DNA from: Microcoleus sp036704825
Lineage (GTDB): Bacteria > Cyanobacteriota > Cyanobacteriia > Cyanobacteriales > Microcoleaceae
Assembly (NCBI GenBank): GCA_036704825.1
Contig: JAUBSN010000046.1
Coordinates: 1-64,000, forward strand
Direction: 5' to 3'
Length of the DNA stretch: 64,000 nt
Of this stretch, positions 18,135 through 27,143 are shown piece after piece (position 1 is the first letter of the stretch; every line of letters starts with the position of its first letter). Below the pieces are notes generated by a model. That model saw only the letters and a program-made list of their open reading frames with translations, ran no database searches and had not been told where the DNA came from. Both the position numbers and the translations under genes were made by a program.

Positions 18135-19028
18135 ATGGTGTTAAATATTCTTGCGCTGCCCTTAGCGTTTCAATTTACATCGCCGGGCCCAATTATCTTT
18201 CAACTCGGCCCCGCAGCCATTCGCTGGTACGGGCTGTTAATAGCTTCTGCTGTCTTGATCGGGGTCAGCCTTTCTCAATACTTGGCCCAAAAACGCCGCG
18301 TCAACCCGGAATTGTTGGGTGATTTGGCAATTTGGCTGGTTCTGGCCGCTATTCCCTGTGCTCGAATTTATTACGTGGCTTTCGAGTGGCAGCAATACGC
18401 CCAGAGGCCTGAAGATATTATTGCGATTTGGAAAGGCGGAATTGCCATTCACGGGGCGATTTTGGGCGGCACGATCGCAGCTTTAATTTTTGCGAAAATT
18501 CAGCGAGTTTCTTTTTGGCAATTGGCCGATTTAATCGCGCCTTCGGCAATTCTCGGTCAGGCGATCGGACGCTGGGGAAATTTCTTTAACTCGGAAGCTT
18601 TTGGCAGTCCTACAGATTTGCCTTGGAAACTCTATATTCCGCCAAACAGCCGCCCGCCCGCCTATGCTAATTTTGAATACTTCCACCCCACATTTCTCTA
18701 CGAATCCCTGTGGAATGTGATAGTATTTGGGTTGCTTCTGACTTTGTTTTTCCGCGATTTGCAGGGCAAAATTCGCTTGAAAACCGGTGCTTTATTTTTG
18801 GTTTACATCGCAGCTTACAGTTCCGGTAGAGTCTGGATTGAAGGGTTGCGGACTGATAGTTTGATGTTCGGGCCGCTGCGGACTGCACAGATGGTAAGCT
18901 TGACTGGAATTGTTTTAGGGTTGGGCGGGTTGGCTTGGCTTTATGTGCTCGATCGACCTTTGCCCGATGTTGTCTCCCCCAATAGCGATCGGGCAAAAAT
19001 CGCTCAGAAATCCCCAGAGGATAAATAA
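18135..19028 (+). CDS. lgt: Prolipoprotein diacylglyceryl transferase
   Basis: An inner-membrane enzyme of 297 residues transferring diacylglycerol from phosphatidylglycerol to the lipobox Cys of prolipoproteins. PAIRWYGLLIASAVLIG, AIHGAILGGTIAALI (catalytic-region His) and the family signature GRWGNFFNSEAFG are present, with YHPTFLYE-like HPTFLYESLWN and RVWIEGLRTDSL near the C-terminus. Seven hydrophobic segments are evident. The C-terminal ~20 residues are hydrophilic. Confidence 0.95.
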   Translation: MVLNILALPLAFQFTSPGPIIFQLGPAAIRWYGLLIASAVLIGVSLSQYLAQKRRVNPELLGDLAIWLVLAAIPCARIYYVAFEWQQYAQRPEDIIAIWKGGIAIHGAILGGTIAALIFAKIQRVSFWQLADLIAPSAILGQAIGRWGNFFNSEAFGSPTDLPWKLYIPPNSRPPAYANFEYFHPTFLYESLWNVIVFGLLLTLFFRDLQGKIRLKTGALFLVYIAAYSSGRVWIEGLRTDSLMFGPLRTAQMVSLTGIVLGLGGLAWLYVLDRPLPDVVSPNSDRAKIAQKSPEDK

Positions 19029-19030
19029 AA

Positions 19031-19058
19031 AACCCCAGAGAGGTTAGTCTCTAGGGTT
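19031..19058. terminator. Hairpin after lgt
   Basis: AACCCCAGAGA pairs with TCTCTAGGGTT around GGTTAG, immediately downstream of the lgt stop. On the minus strand it is followed by a T-run; on the plus strand it is not, so termination of lgt here is uncertain. Confidence 0.4.
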
Positions 19059-19148
19059 CAAAACCAGGGTGCATCTACCATCCCTTACTTCCAACCAAAA
19101 TAGGTACATCCGGAAGCGTCCGTAAATTTAGCAAATTTTTTAGCAGCA

Positions 19149-19928
19149 ATGAGTTTGACAGAGATTGAAGCCCTAATTCCAAGGGTATACATTGTAGGTG
19201 CAGGCCCGGGAGACCCGGATTTGTTGACTGTTAAGGCTCAAAAATTATTGGCTGCGGCTGATGTCATATTATTTGCTGATTCGCTAGTCCCAGAGCAAAT
19301 TTTGCAGGGGGTGCGCGCGGATGCTGAAGTTATTCAAACTGCGGATAAAACCCTCGAAGAGATTGTACCTTTGATGGTGGAACGAGTGCGCGCCGGAAAA
19401 AGCGTCGTCCGCCTCCATTCCGGCGATCCATGTCTCTACGGGGCGGTCGGCGAACAAATGCAAGCTTTGGCCTTGGAGGGAATTGCTTTTGAGGTAATTC
19501 CGGGAATTAGCGCTTTCCAACTTGCGGCGGCTAAACTTAAAATTGAGTTGACAGTTCCGGGAATTGTGCAGACAATTATTTTGACGCGAATTAGCGGCAG
19601 AACCGAAGTACCGGAACGGGAAGAATTGGCGAGTTTAGCGGCTCATCAAGCGAGTTTGTGCCTGTATTTGAGCGCCCGCCATGTCGAACAAGCTCGAGCT
19701 AAATTGATGGAACATTACCCATCGGATTTGCCTGTAGCAATTTGTTATCGGTTGGGCTGGCCGGATGAAAAAATTGTGCTAGTTCCCCTTGACAAAATGG
19801 CCGTTGCTACGCGCGAAAATAATTTGTTCAGAACGACAATGTATGTGATTAGTCCGGCGTTGGGAAAATCAGCAGAAGGACGATCGCGCTTGTACCATCC
19901 AGAGCACGATCGGCTGTTCCGTCATTAG
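19149..19928 (+). CDS. cobM: Precorrin-4 C11-methyltransferase
   Basis: A 259-residue SAM-dependent uroporphyrinogen-III-type methyltransferase that methylates C11 of precorrin-4 in cobalamin or pseudocobalamin synthesis. VYIVGAGPGDPDLLTVKAQ is the N-terminal signature; VVRLHSGDPCLYGAVGEQ and EVIPGISAFQLAAAKLKIEL are the second and third conserved blocks; REELASLAAHQASLCLYLSA is typical of CobM/CbiF. No other cobalamin gene or recognisable cobalamin riboswitch lies nearby. The stop TAG is the first unit of a CATTAGT heptamer array. Confidence 0.92.
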   Translation: MSLTEIEALIPRVYIVGAGPGDPDLLTVKAQKLLAAADVILFADSLVPEQILQGVRADAEVIQTADKTLEEIVPLMVERVRAGKSVVRLHSGDPCLYGAVGEQMQALALEGIAFEVIPGISAFQLAAAKLKIELTVPGIVQTIILTRISGRTEVPEREELASLAAHQASLCLYLSARHVEQARAKLMEHYPSDLPVAICYRLGWPDEKIVLVPLDKMAVATRENNLFRTTMYVISPALGKSAEGRSRLYHPEHDRLFRH

Positions 19929-20105
19929 TCATTAGTCATTAGTCATTAGTCATTAGTCATTAGTCATCAGTCATTAGTCATTAGTCATTAGTCATCAGTC
20001 ATTAGTCATTAGTCATTGGTTAGTTCCAATTATCAATGCCCAATTACCTATTACCAATTACCAATGCCCAATTCCCCATTACCAATTACAAATTATCAAT
20101 TACCG
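19924..20105. repeat. GTCATTA heptamer array followed by CAATTACCA repeats
   Basis: About thirteen near-perfect tandem GTCATTA/GTCATCA units run from the cobM stop to about 20015, followed by irregular CCAATTAC/CCCAATTA repeats up to the next gene. This belongs to the short tandemly repeated class well known in filamentous cyanobacteria. It offers a spurious open frame (starting at 20016) that reads through into the next gene. Confidence 0.85.
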
Positions 20106-20111
20106 AAAAAC

Positions 20112-20948
20112 ATGAAAGACTTAACTCGCAGACAATTTATCGCTGTCACCGCATTAAGCGCCGGATTTGCCTTAGCAGTTCATCCTATTGCGGCTGCCGT
20201 TATCAATACCTCACCTGCTGGTTTAACAGCAGGTGAGGTGAAAATTCCGGTAAAAGAAGGCTCAATTCCAGCCTACAGAGCAATGCCTGCTACTGGTAAC
20301 AATTTCCCCGTGGTTCTAGTAATTCAAGAAATCTTCGGAGTTCACGCCCACATTCAAGATATTTGCCGCCGTTTTGCCAAATTAGGTTATTTGGCGATCG
20401 CCCCAGAAATGTTTGCCCGTCAAGGTGATGTTACTAAAATGACCGACATTCAAGAAATTAGGAGTAAAGTTGTCTCGAAAGTTCCTGACGAGCAAGTTAT
20501 GTCCGATTTAGATGCTACCGTAGAGTGGGCACAAAAATCAGGAAAAGGCAATATTAATAAGTTGGGAATTACAGGATTTTGCTGGGGAGGCAGAATTGTT
20601 TGGCTGTACTCTTCCCACAACCCGAAAGTCAAAGCTGGAGTGGCTTGGTACGGGCGTTTGGTTGGCGATTCTACGGCTTTAACTCCCAAACAGCCGATCG
20701 ACATTGCAGCAACTTTGAAAGTGCCTGTATTGGGGCTTTACGGCGGCAAAGACGAGGGAATTCCCAACGATACAGTAGAGAAAATGCGGGAAGTTCTCAA
20801 AACTGGTAGCAGCGGTTCCGAAATTGTGCTTTATCCAGATGCGCCGCACGCTTTTAACGCTGACTATCGCCCCAGTTACCGGAAAAAAGAAGCTGAGGAT
20901 GGTTGGAAACGGATGCAAGATTGGTTTAAAAAGTATGGAGTTTCATAA
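20112..20948 (+). CDS. Dienelactone hydrolase family protein with Tat-like signal
   Basis: A 278-residue alpha/beta hydrolase. The N-terminus MKDLTRRQFIAVTALSAG has a twin-arginine motif and hydrophobic stretch, so export folded by Tat is likely. The nucleophile elbow GITGFCWGGRIVW carries a Cys, as in dienelactone hydrolases; YGGKDEGIP holds the Asp and PDAPHAFNADYRPSY the His. FPVVLVIQEIFGVHAHIQDICRR is the conserved early block. The substrate is unknown. An upstream in-frame extension of 32 residues is encoded by repeats and is rejected as a start. Confidence 0.88.
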   Translation: MKDLTRRQFIAVTALSAGFALAVHPIAAAVINTSPAGLTAGEVKIPVKEGSIPAYRAMPATGNNFPVVLVIQEIFGVHAHIQDICRRFAKLGYLAIAPEMFARQGDVTKMTDIQEIRSKVVSKVPDEQVMSDLDATVEWAQKSGKGNINKLGITGFCWGGRIVWLYSSHNPKVKAGVAWYGRLVGDSTALTPKQPIDIAATLKVPVLGLYGGKDEGIPNDTVEKMREVLKTGSSGSEIVLYPDAPHAFNADYRPSYRKKEAEDGWKRMQDWFKKYGVS

Positions 20949-21100
20949 TAGTTGTGAGTTGTTAATTTTGACTTAAAACTGGTGTCAAGTTTGGGATCGA
21001 AAAAGGCAATATTAGCGAATAGCCCTTAAGACAGGTGGGTTTGTGGGCGCGACATTGGTAAACTGAGCGGTGTAGAATTATCGATCGAACAGGTAAGCCC

Positions 21101-21583
21101 GTGCTAGACGAACAAGCTAAAAAGACCATCCTGCGCAAAATCCCTCACGGATTGTACATCTGCGGTGTCAAAGACGGGGAGGAAGTCAACGGTTTCACCG
21201 CTAGCTGGGTGATGCAATCTTCCTTTACCCCTCCCTTAGTTGTCAACTGCGTCAAGCAAGACTCCAAATCCCACGCCATGATCAAAGCCAGCGGTGTCTT
21301 TGCTTTGAGTTTCCTAGAAGCAGGGCAAAAAGACTTAGCCCAAAAATTCTTCAAACAGCAGCGCCGCGTTGGCAATAAATTTGAAGATGTAGAATTTTAT
21401 CCCGGCGCGGAAACTGGTTGTCCGATTATCTCGGATTCTCTGGGTTACGTCGAGTGCAAAGTTGTCGGCGCTGTGGAACACGGAGACCACACAGTTTATG
21501 TGGGAGAAGTTTTGGCAGCCGGCGTCCACCGAGAAGGCAATCCGTTGCTGCTAGAAAGCACCGGTTGGAATTACGGCGGCTAA
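21101..21583 (+). CDS. Flavin reductase-like FMN-binding protein
   Basis: A 160-residue member of the flavin reductase (DIM6/NTAB) family that binds FMN in a split beta-barrel and probably reduces flavin or transfers electrons with NAD(P)H. KIPHGLYICGVKDGEEVNGF, then TASWVMQSSFTPPLVVNCVK and HAMIKASGVFALSFL, are the FMN-binding blocks; GDHTVYVGEVL near the end is also typical. It resembles the reductase tail of cyanobacterial diflavin flavoproteins but stands alone. Start is GTG with AGGTAA upstream. Confidence 0.85.
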   Translation: MLDEQAKKTILRKIPHGLYICGVKDGEEVNGFTASWVMQSSFTPPLVVNCVKQDSKSHAMIKASGVFALSFLEAGQKDLAQKFFKQQRRVGNKFEDVEFYPGAETGCPIISDSLGYVECKVVGAVEHGDHTVYVGEVLAAGVHREGNPLLLESTGWNYGG

Positions 21584-21596
21584 TGACTTGGCAACT

Positions 21597-21642
21597 GGCA
21601 GTTGGCAGTTGTCAGTTGTCAGTTGTCAGTTGTTAGTTGTTA
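21597..21642. repeat. GTTGTCA/GTTGGCA heptamer array
   Basis: About six tandem units of CAGTTGT/CAGTTGG between convergent genes. Related arrays lie at 53809-53835, 53977-53993 and 63361-63415. Confidence 0.75.
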
Positions 21643-22146
21643 AGGGAGGCGAGTTAAAATTAATAAAAAATCGGCGACAATTTTGTCGGCATTTTCTTCT
21701 GTCAAAATTGGTACGTGTACGAAAATACATTTGGTGCTAAGTTGAGCATCTGCAAGGTGTTTTAAAACTGCATAATATAGAGCTTCGCAAACAAATTTTC
21801 CGGCTTCGTGACTGATTTCTGTTGCGGCTAAATCAGCGACTAGCGGTTCGAGATTAACTGCTGTTTTCAGAATGTCGCTATCGCAGCAAGCGCAAGATTC
21901 TACGGTTAATTTTTGCCGATTTTCGGCCATGCCGCAGCAGATAATAGTGTCGGGTTGGAGTTGGTTGATTTTGGCGATCGCCAAATTCGGTGCTAGCTGA
22001 AAATCTACTGGCAGTTTCCTCAAAAAAGTCAGAGAATCAGGCAAAGTTTTTATCTGGGAAATCTGGGCTAATAAGTCGTCGGAAGAGTTGGATTTCTGAT
22101 GGGGAAGCCAAGTATCAAATGAGGTTAGCAGGATTTTCGCCGTCAT
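21640..22146 (-). CDS. Pyroglutamyl peptidase-like (C15 family) protein
   Basis: A 168-residue protein with the pyrrolidone-carboxylate peptidase fold: ILLTSFDTWLPHQ at the start, KINQLQPDTIICCGMAE in the middle, ISHEAGKFVCEALYYAVLKH holding the catalytic Cys, and CIFVHVPIL the catalytic His. These enzymes cleave N-terminal pyroglutamate. It is shorter than typical Pcp (about 200-215 residues), so activity is not assured. I start at the ATG giving MTAKILL; the longer frame to 22203 overlaps the divergent hisH gene. Confidence 0.75.
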   Translation of the reverse strand: MTAKILLTSFDTWLPHQKSNSSDDLLAQISQIKTLPDSLTFLRKLPVDFQLAPNLAIAKINQLQPDTIICCGMAENRQKLTVESCACCDSDILKTAVNLEPLVADLAATEISHEAGKFVCEALYYAVLKHLADAQLSTKCIFVHVPILTEENADKIVADFLLILTRLP

Positions 22147-22192
22147 ATTTGTGCAATAATACTGATATTGATAATATAAGGCAAGTAAGTCA

Positions 22193-22828
22193 ATGTCTGT
22201 CATTGCAGTAGTAGACTATGACATGGGCAATCTGCACTCGGTCTGTAAAGGCTTGGAAAATGTGGGTGCAGTGCCAAAAATTACAGATTCTCCTGCTATA
22301 ATCGAGCAGGCTGATGCGGTGGTTTTGCCGGGAGTTGGTTCGTTTGACCCGGCAATGCAGAATTTACGATCGCGCAATTTGATAGAACCGATAAAAAGGG
22401 CGATCGCCTCGCGGAAACCTTTTTTAGGCATTTGTTTGGGTTTGCAAATTCTGTTTGAAAGTTCCGAAGAAGGTGTAGAACCGGGATTGGGCATTATTGC
22501 GGGAAAAGTGCGCCGATTTCGGTCGGAACCGGGTTTGACAATTCCCCACATGGGATGGAATCAATTGCAATTAACTCAGCCGGATTTGTCGCTGTGGCAA
22601 AATTTACCGTCCGATCCTTGGGTTTATTTCGTGCATTCTTTTTATGTCGATCCAGTTGATTTGGAAGTGCGATCGGCAATTGTGACTCACGGCAGTCAAA
22701 ACGTGACGGCGGCTATAGCTAAAGACAATTTGATGGCCGTGCAATTTCACCCGGAAAAGTCTTCGAGTACGGGATTGCAAATGCTGTCAAATTTTGTCAG
22801 TCTGGTGAGGGAAAAAGTACCCGCTTAG
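22193..22828 (+). CDS. hisH: Imidazole glycerol phosphate synthase, glutaminase subunit
   Basis: A 211-residue class I glutamine amidotransferase that feeds ammonia to HisF in histidine synthesis. VVDYDMGNLHSVCKGLE is the N-terminal signature, LPGVGSFDPAM the oxyanion strand region, FLGICLGLQILFESS holds the nucleophile Cys, and VQFHPEKSSSTGLQML the His-x-Glu of the catalytic triad. It is divergent from the C15 peptidase gene; hisF is not in the window. Confidence 0.95.
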   Translation: MSVIAVVDYDMGNLHSVCKGLENVGAVPKITDSPAIIEQADAVVLPGVGSFDPAMQNLRSRNLIEPIKRAIASRKPFLGICLGLQILFESSEEGVEPGLGIIAGKVRRFRSEPGLTIPHMGWNQLQLTQPDLSLWQNLPSDPWVYFVHSFYVDPVDLEVRSAIVTHGSQNVTAAIAKDNLMAVQFHPEKSSSTGLQMLSNFVSLVREKVPA

Positions 22829-22839
22829 GCGATTTGTGC

Positions 22840-22875
22840 AAAACCCGGTTTGCGGTATAAACCGGGTGTTTATAG
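22840..22875 (+). terminator. Probable terminator of hisH
   Basis: AACCCGGTTT and TAAACCGGGT form a stem followed by GTTTATAGTTTT, 12 bases after the hisH stop. The stem belongs to the AAACCCGGTTT palindrome family that recurs near 34390, 49590, 52640 and 63260. Confidence 0.55.
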
Positions 22876-22984
22876 TTTTAAATGATACCATTTTCAATAA
22901 AGAATGCAACTGTAACTATGCACCAAATTCATATTTAGTCACTCATCCCCAATCTAAAATCTCAAATCTAAAATCTAAAATTGT

Positions 22985-23551
22985 ATGAGTCTGAGAATCT
23001 CTGGCAACCGCCAAATCAAAACCCTGCCGGGACTCGCAACTCGCCCTACACCTTCGCGAGTCAGAGAAGCTTTATTTAATATTTGGCAAGGGACGATCGC
23101 AGATTGCAGGTGGCTGGACATTTGTACCGGCAGCGGTTCGATGGGTGCAGAAGCTTTGTGTCGGCAAGCCGCGAGTGTCACCGGCATCGAACAGTCGGCG
23201 AAAGCTTGTGCGATTATCCGCGAAAACTGGCAGCAAATAGCAGACTCGTCCCAAACATTCCAAATACTGCGGGGAAACGCGACGGCGAAGTTGGCAACAC
23301 TAGCGGGGCAGCAGTTCGATCGCATTTACTTCGATCCGCCCTACGCCAGCGACTTGTACGAACCTGTGTTAAACACGATCGCCAGCCAAGAAATGCTAGC
23401 ACTCCTCGGCGAAATCGCCGTCGAACACAGCCCGGAGCGATCGGCACCACCGATTTCCGGCCTAGAAATTTGCCGCCAGAAAGTATACGGCAATACAGCA
23501 TTAACCTTCTACACCCGCAGTTGCCGATCGGCTCAAACCGCAGCAGTGTAA
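22985..23551 (+). CDS. rsmD: 16S rRNA guanine-966 N2-methyltransferase
   Basis: A 188-residue SAM-dependent methyltransferase acting on assembled 30S rRNA. LATRPTPSRVREALFNIW is the RsmD N-terminal block, LDICTGSGSMGAEALCRQA is motif I, and IYFDPPYAS is the amino-methyltransferase DPPY motif. The start follows a short ATCTAAA repeat array ending in ATTGTATG; the ATG lies directly beside that repeat. Confidence 0.92.
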   Translation: MSLRISGNRQIKTLPGLATRPTPSRVREALFNIWQGTIADCRWLDICTGSGSMGAEALCRQAASVTGIEQSAKACAIIRENWQQIADSSQTFQILRGNATAKLATLAGQQFDRIYFDPPYASDLYEPVLNTIASQEMLALLGEIAVEHSPERSAPPISGLEICRQKVYGNTALTFYTRSCRSAQTAAV

Positions 23552-23784
23552 CGCCTGGAGGCAGAAAGAAACCGGTTTGCGCGGCGTGGGCGCGCCCCCG
23601 GGACTAAAAGTTTTTCCCTTGGATACAATACAAATTTTTCCGATGAAGCTAAGCTTTGTGCGTAGGTTGTCAGAGCAAGCTGCCTCAGCAATCGACGAAA
23701 TAAATGGAGTTTAGGCTGAAAATAAAGCTTTCAGTTGTAACATGAACCCAAAGTGTGAGTGTGAATATTCCTAAAGGAGTGAAT

Positions 23785-25245
23785 ATGGTTCAGACACCTT
23801 CGCGCCCTCGCGGCAGCGACTTTCAAGCTGTTAACTCGGTACAGCCAGTCAAACGCGATACGATTCTGCAGGGAGATAGCCTCTCCCTGCCCAATACCAA
23901 ACTCTTCGGCACAGACGGCATTCGCGGGAAAGTTGGAGAATTGCTGAATGCACCCCTAGCCCTGCAAGTGGGCTTCTGGGCTGGACAAGTTCTACGCCAA
24001 CATTCCCCCAACCAGGGGCCTGTGATTTTGGGGCAAGACAGCAGGAATTCCAGCGATATGCTGGCAATGGCACTGTCAGCGGGTTTGACGGCCGCCGGTT
24101 TGGAAGTGTGGAATTTGGGATTGTGTCCCACTCCCTGCGTTGCTTATCTGGCAAGCGTTTCGGAGTCGGTCGGCGGAGTGATGATTTCGGCTTCTCACAA
24201 TCCCCCAGAAGACAACGGCATCAAATTTTTCGGGTCAAACGGGTCGAAGCTGTCGCAGCAGTTGCAGGAACAAATCGAAGCGGGAATCCGGGGGGCAAAG
24301 GTTCCGGTTGCTAGCTTGGCTTGGGGACACCACTACCATCGCGCTGAGTTGGTGAAAGATTATGCCACTTCCCTCTGTGATTCGCTGCAACAGATGAATT
24401 TGGAGGGAATGCGGATAGTTTTGGATTTGGCCTGGGGGGCCGCTGCGGGTTTGGGGCCGGCGGTGTTCGCGCAAATGGGGGCGGAGGTTATCTGTTTGCA
24501 CGACTCTCCTGATGGATCTCGCATTAATGTTAACTGCGGTTCTACTCATCTCGAAAGTTTGCAAGCGGCGGTTTTGGAACACAATGCCGATTTGGGCTTT
24601 GCTTTTGACGGGGATGCCGATCGAGTTTTGGGTGTTGACAACAAAGGTCGATCGATTGACGGCGATTACATTCTTTATCTGTGGGGCCGGCAGTTGCGCG
24701 ACTCCCAACAGTTACCGTCCAATTTAATTATTTCTACTGTAATGGCTAACCTCGGCTTCGAGCGAGCTTGGGAAGAATTGGGGGGCAAACTAACTAGAAC
24801 CAACGTGGGAGATCAGTACGTTCACGCTGAAATGCAGCGCACCGGTGCGATGTTGGGCGGCGAACAGTCTGGACACATTCTTTGCCCGCATTACGGTATC
24901 AGCGGCGACGGTTTGCTGACAGCTTTGCATTTGGCTTCGCTGGTGCGCCAGTCCGGGCAATCTTTGGCACAATTGGTAAGTGGCAGTTTCCAAACTTATC
25001 CGCAGTTGCTGCGAAATATTCGGGTGGACGATCGCGAAAAACGCCTGAAATGGCACGAGTGCGAGGCAATGCAAAAGGCGATCGAACGTGCTACAACGGC
25101 AATGGGCGAACAGGGACGGGTTTTGGTTCGCGCTTCTGGCACTGAACCGCTAATCCGAGTTATGGTGGAAGCTGCCAGCGCCGAATTGGCTAATTTCTGG
25201 ACTGAAAATTTAGTTTTAGCCGTTGGGCAACACATAGCTATCTGA
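23785..25245 (+). CDS. glmM: Phosphoglucosamine mutase
   Basis: Interconverts glucosamine-6-P and glucosamine-1-P on the way to UDP-GlcNAc for peptidoglycan and glycans. KLFGTDGIRGKVGELLNAPLAL is the N-terminal block, GVMISASHNPPEDNGIKFFG contains the phosphoserine, FAFDGDADRVLGVD binds magnesium, and GGEQSGHIL and VRASGTEPLIRVMVEA are the sugar and phosphate loops. I start at the ATG giving MVQTPS because AGGAG lies seven bases before it; the frame also has a GTG at 23755. The product is 486 residues, slightly long because of a hydrophilic N-terminal tail of about 40 residues. Confidence 0.95.
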   Translation: MVQTPSRPRGSDFQAVNSVQPVKRDTILQGDSLSLPNTKLFGTDGIRGKVGELLNAPLALQVGFWAGQVLRQHSPNQGPVILGQDSRNSSDMLAMALSAGLTAAGLEVWNLGLCPTPCVAYLASVSESVGGVMISASHNPPEDNGIKFFGSNGSKLSQQLQEQIEAGIRGAKVPVASLAWGHHYHRAELVKDYATSLCDSLQQMNLEGMRIVLDLAWGAAAGLGPAVFAQMGAEVICLHDSPDGSRINVNCGSTHLESLQAAVLEHNADLGFAFDGDADRVLGVDNKGRSIDGDYILYLWGRQLRDSQQLPSNLIISTVMANLGFERAWEELGGKLTRTNVGDQYVHAEMQRTGAMLGGEQSGHILCPHYGISGDGLLTALHLASLVRQSGQSLAQLVSGSFQTYPQLLRNIRVDDREKRLKWHECEAMQKAIERATTAMGEQGRVLVRASGTEPLIRVMVEAASAELANFWTENLVLAVGQHIAI

Positions 25246-25257
25246 TGGAAATGGGGA

Positions 25258-25320
25258 ATTAATCTGAAGGAAGAAGGAGGAAGGAAGAAGGAAGAAGGAA
25301 GAAGAAAGAAGGAAAAAGCC
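25258..25320. repeat. GGAAGAA simple repeat
   Basis: Tandem GAAGGAA/GGAAGAA units between glmM and the glycosyltransferase island. Similar arrays lie near 38695-38732 and, inverted, 55645-55735. Confidence 0.7.
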
Positions 25321-25436
25321 TCTAGAGAAATATAGGGGATCTTAAAACCAATTTCTCATTCTTTATTCCCTCTTGCTTATTCCCTCTGTCCTAAATAACT
25401 AAATCCTTCTTTCTTCATTTCCCCATTTCTGAGTGT

Positions 25437-27125
25437 ATGAACACCAAATCAATTCAAAATGGGCGGCTGCATCGAATTTCGTTAAAAGTTTTAATTGTCG
25501 TCATATTAATAACGGGGATATTTTTTCGCTTTACTAATCTCGATCGCAAAGTCTACTCCTTCGACGAATCTATCACCTCGCTGCGAATTTCTGGCTACAC
25601 TTGGACGGAAATGGTGCAGCAAGATTTTCAAGGCAAAACAATTAGCGTCGCAGATTTGCAGCAGAAATACCAGCAGATCAATCCCGAAAAAAGTTGGTTG
25701 GATACTGTTAAAGGTTTAGCTACAGAAGAACCTCAACTGTCCCCACTGTATTTTATTTTTGCCAGATTTTGGGTGCACTTGTTCGGCCCGCAAGTGGCGA
25801 CTGTCAGAAGTCTTTCAGCTTGGATTAGTTTGTTAGTTTTCCCCAGCATTTATTGGCTGTGCTGGGAATTATTTCGCTCTCCATCTGTGGGATGGATGGC
25901 TGTTACAATCGTCGCTGTGTCCCCCTTTCACGTGTTGTACGCGCAAGAGGCCAGACCCTACATGATGTTTGCAGTCCTCGTCTTGCTGTCGAATGCAATT
26001 CTGCTGCGGGCGTTAGCGTTAGCGAAGCGATCCGAAGGAAAGCCCGCCCCTACGGGGGCTACGCCAACGAAGAGGATCGCCCTACAAAAATCTCCCGCCA
26101 CATCTAAATTGAGCAAGGCTGTTTGGTCTATTTATGCGATCGCCCTGACTTTAGGACTCTATTCTAGTTTATTATTTTTTTTAGTAGTATTCGCCCACGG
26201 CATCTATGTAATTATCACAGAAAGTTGGCGTTTTAGCAAAACATTAATTGCTTATTTACTAGCTTCAGCGGCAGCAATAATGATTTTTGCTCCTTGGATT
26301 TTGGTATTGCTTTATAACGCCCCAAAAATCGAATCAACAGTAGGCTTGCCGCGCCTTTCCCTGTCTTTCATATCTTCACTTCAACCTTTAATTCTCATCA
26401 CCTGCCGAATGTTTATCGACACGCATTGGGCGGGCGGAATTATCAAATTGTGTTCGAGCGGTATTGCTACACATTTAATCAGACTGATTGTAGTGGTCGT
26501 ATTGCTGTTGGCGATCGCACATTCAATATACTCGCTTTGTCACTCAACTCCCAAACGAGTTTGGCTGTTTGTATTGACAGCGATCGGAATTACAGCCATA
26601 GTATTGATAGCAGTGCGAGGCGTTGCCGATCGCTATCTGGTTCCCTATATTTTAGCAATCCAGATAGCTGTTGCCTATCTATTCACCGCTAAAATTGCAG
26701 CCGCCATCAATCCCCGACAAAACAAACTGTGGCAGCTCGGTTTAATAGCGCTAATATCGAGTGGAATAGTTTCTTGTGCCGTCAGCTCGCAGTCGCAACT
26801 TTGGTGGAACAAATATCCTTCTAGCACTAAATACAATCCCCAAATAGCGGCGATTGTCAATCAAGCGAAAAAACCTTTAGTAATCACTCACGGAGGCAAC
26901 AACATCACAGGAAAAATACTGTCTGTCAGCTATCTGCTGAAGCCGCAAGTACAGCTTTTGCTGGCAGTTAAACCCGAACAAGTTAAAATTCCTGACGGTT
27001 TTAGCGATGTATTTTTATACCGAGCTACAGAAGCATTACAATTTGAACTAGAAAAAGTGCAAAAATATAAAATCACACCAATTTACCAGCAGGGCGATGT
27101 TTGGCTTTGGCGTGTAGAGAAATAA
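25437..27125 (+). CDS. GT39-like polyprenyl-phosphate-dependent membrane glycosyltransferase
   Basis: A 562-residue integral membrane protein. After the first helix (ISLKVLIVVILITGIFF) comes RFTNLDRKVYSFDESITSLR, whose Asp-Glu in the first external loop is characteristic of the ArnT/PMT-like GT-C fold. About ten further hydrophobic helices follow, with QEARPYMMF after the fourth, a motif common in this family. It probably moves a sugar from a polyprenyl-phosphate carrier to a glycan or lipid outside the cytoplasm. Residues about 190-222 (LAKRSEGKPAPTGATPTKRI) lie in a hydrophilic loop and are encoded by a repeat palindrome. It opens the glycosyltransferase island. Confidence 0.8.
   Translation: MNTKSIQNGRLHRISLKVLIVVILITGIFFRFTNLDRKVYSFDESITSLRISGYTWTEMVQQDFQGKTISVADLQQKYQQINPEKSWLDTVKGLATEEPQLSPLYFIFARFWVHLFGPQVATVRSLSAWISLLVFPSIYWLCWELFRSPSVGWMAVTIVAVSPFHVLYAQEARPYMMFAVLVLLSNAILLRALALAKRSEGKPAPTGATPTKRIALQKSPATSKLSKAVWSIYAIALTLGLYSSLLFFLVVFAHGIYVIITESWRFSKTLIAYLLASAAAIMIFAPWILVLLYNAPKIESTVGLPRLSLSFISSLQPLILITCRMFIDTHWAGGIIKLCSSGIATHLIRLIVVVVLLLAIAHSIYSLCHSTPKRVWLFVLTAIGITAIVLIAVRGVADRYLVPYILAIQIAVAYLFTAKIAAAINPRQNKLWQLGLIALISSGIVSCAVSSQSQLWWNKYPSSTKYNPQIAAIVNQAKKPLVITHGGNNITGKILSVSYLLKPQVQLLLAVKPEQVKIPDGFSDVFLYRATEALQFELEKVQKYKITPIYQQGDVWLWRVEK
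26017..26069. repeat. Palindromic repeat inside the GT39-like gene
   Basis: Imperfect arms CGTTAGCGAAGC and GCTACGCCAACG enclose GCCCGCCCCTACGGGGGC, in frame, encoding a Lys/Pro/Thr-rich loop. CCCGCCCCTACGGG also occurs in the intergenic repeat at about 228-243. Confidence 0.7.
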
Positions 27126-27143
27126 GGAAAGTGGCAACTGCAA

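Noticed and set aside
19029..19148. Cobalamin riboswitch before cobM
   Set aside because: The 120-bp gap has only a lgt-side hairpin and none of the conserved cobalamin riboswitch core.
19924..20105. Possible CRISPR array (many regular short repeats)
   Set aside because: Units are seven bases in perfect tandem without spacers, and no cas gene is present.
20016..20111. Extended N-terminus for the dienelactone hydrolase (MVSSNYQCPITYYQ)
   Set aside because: It is translated repeat; a twin-arginine signal begins at the downstream ATG.
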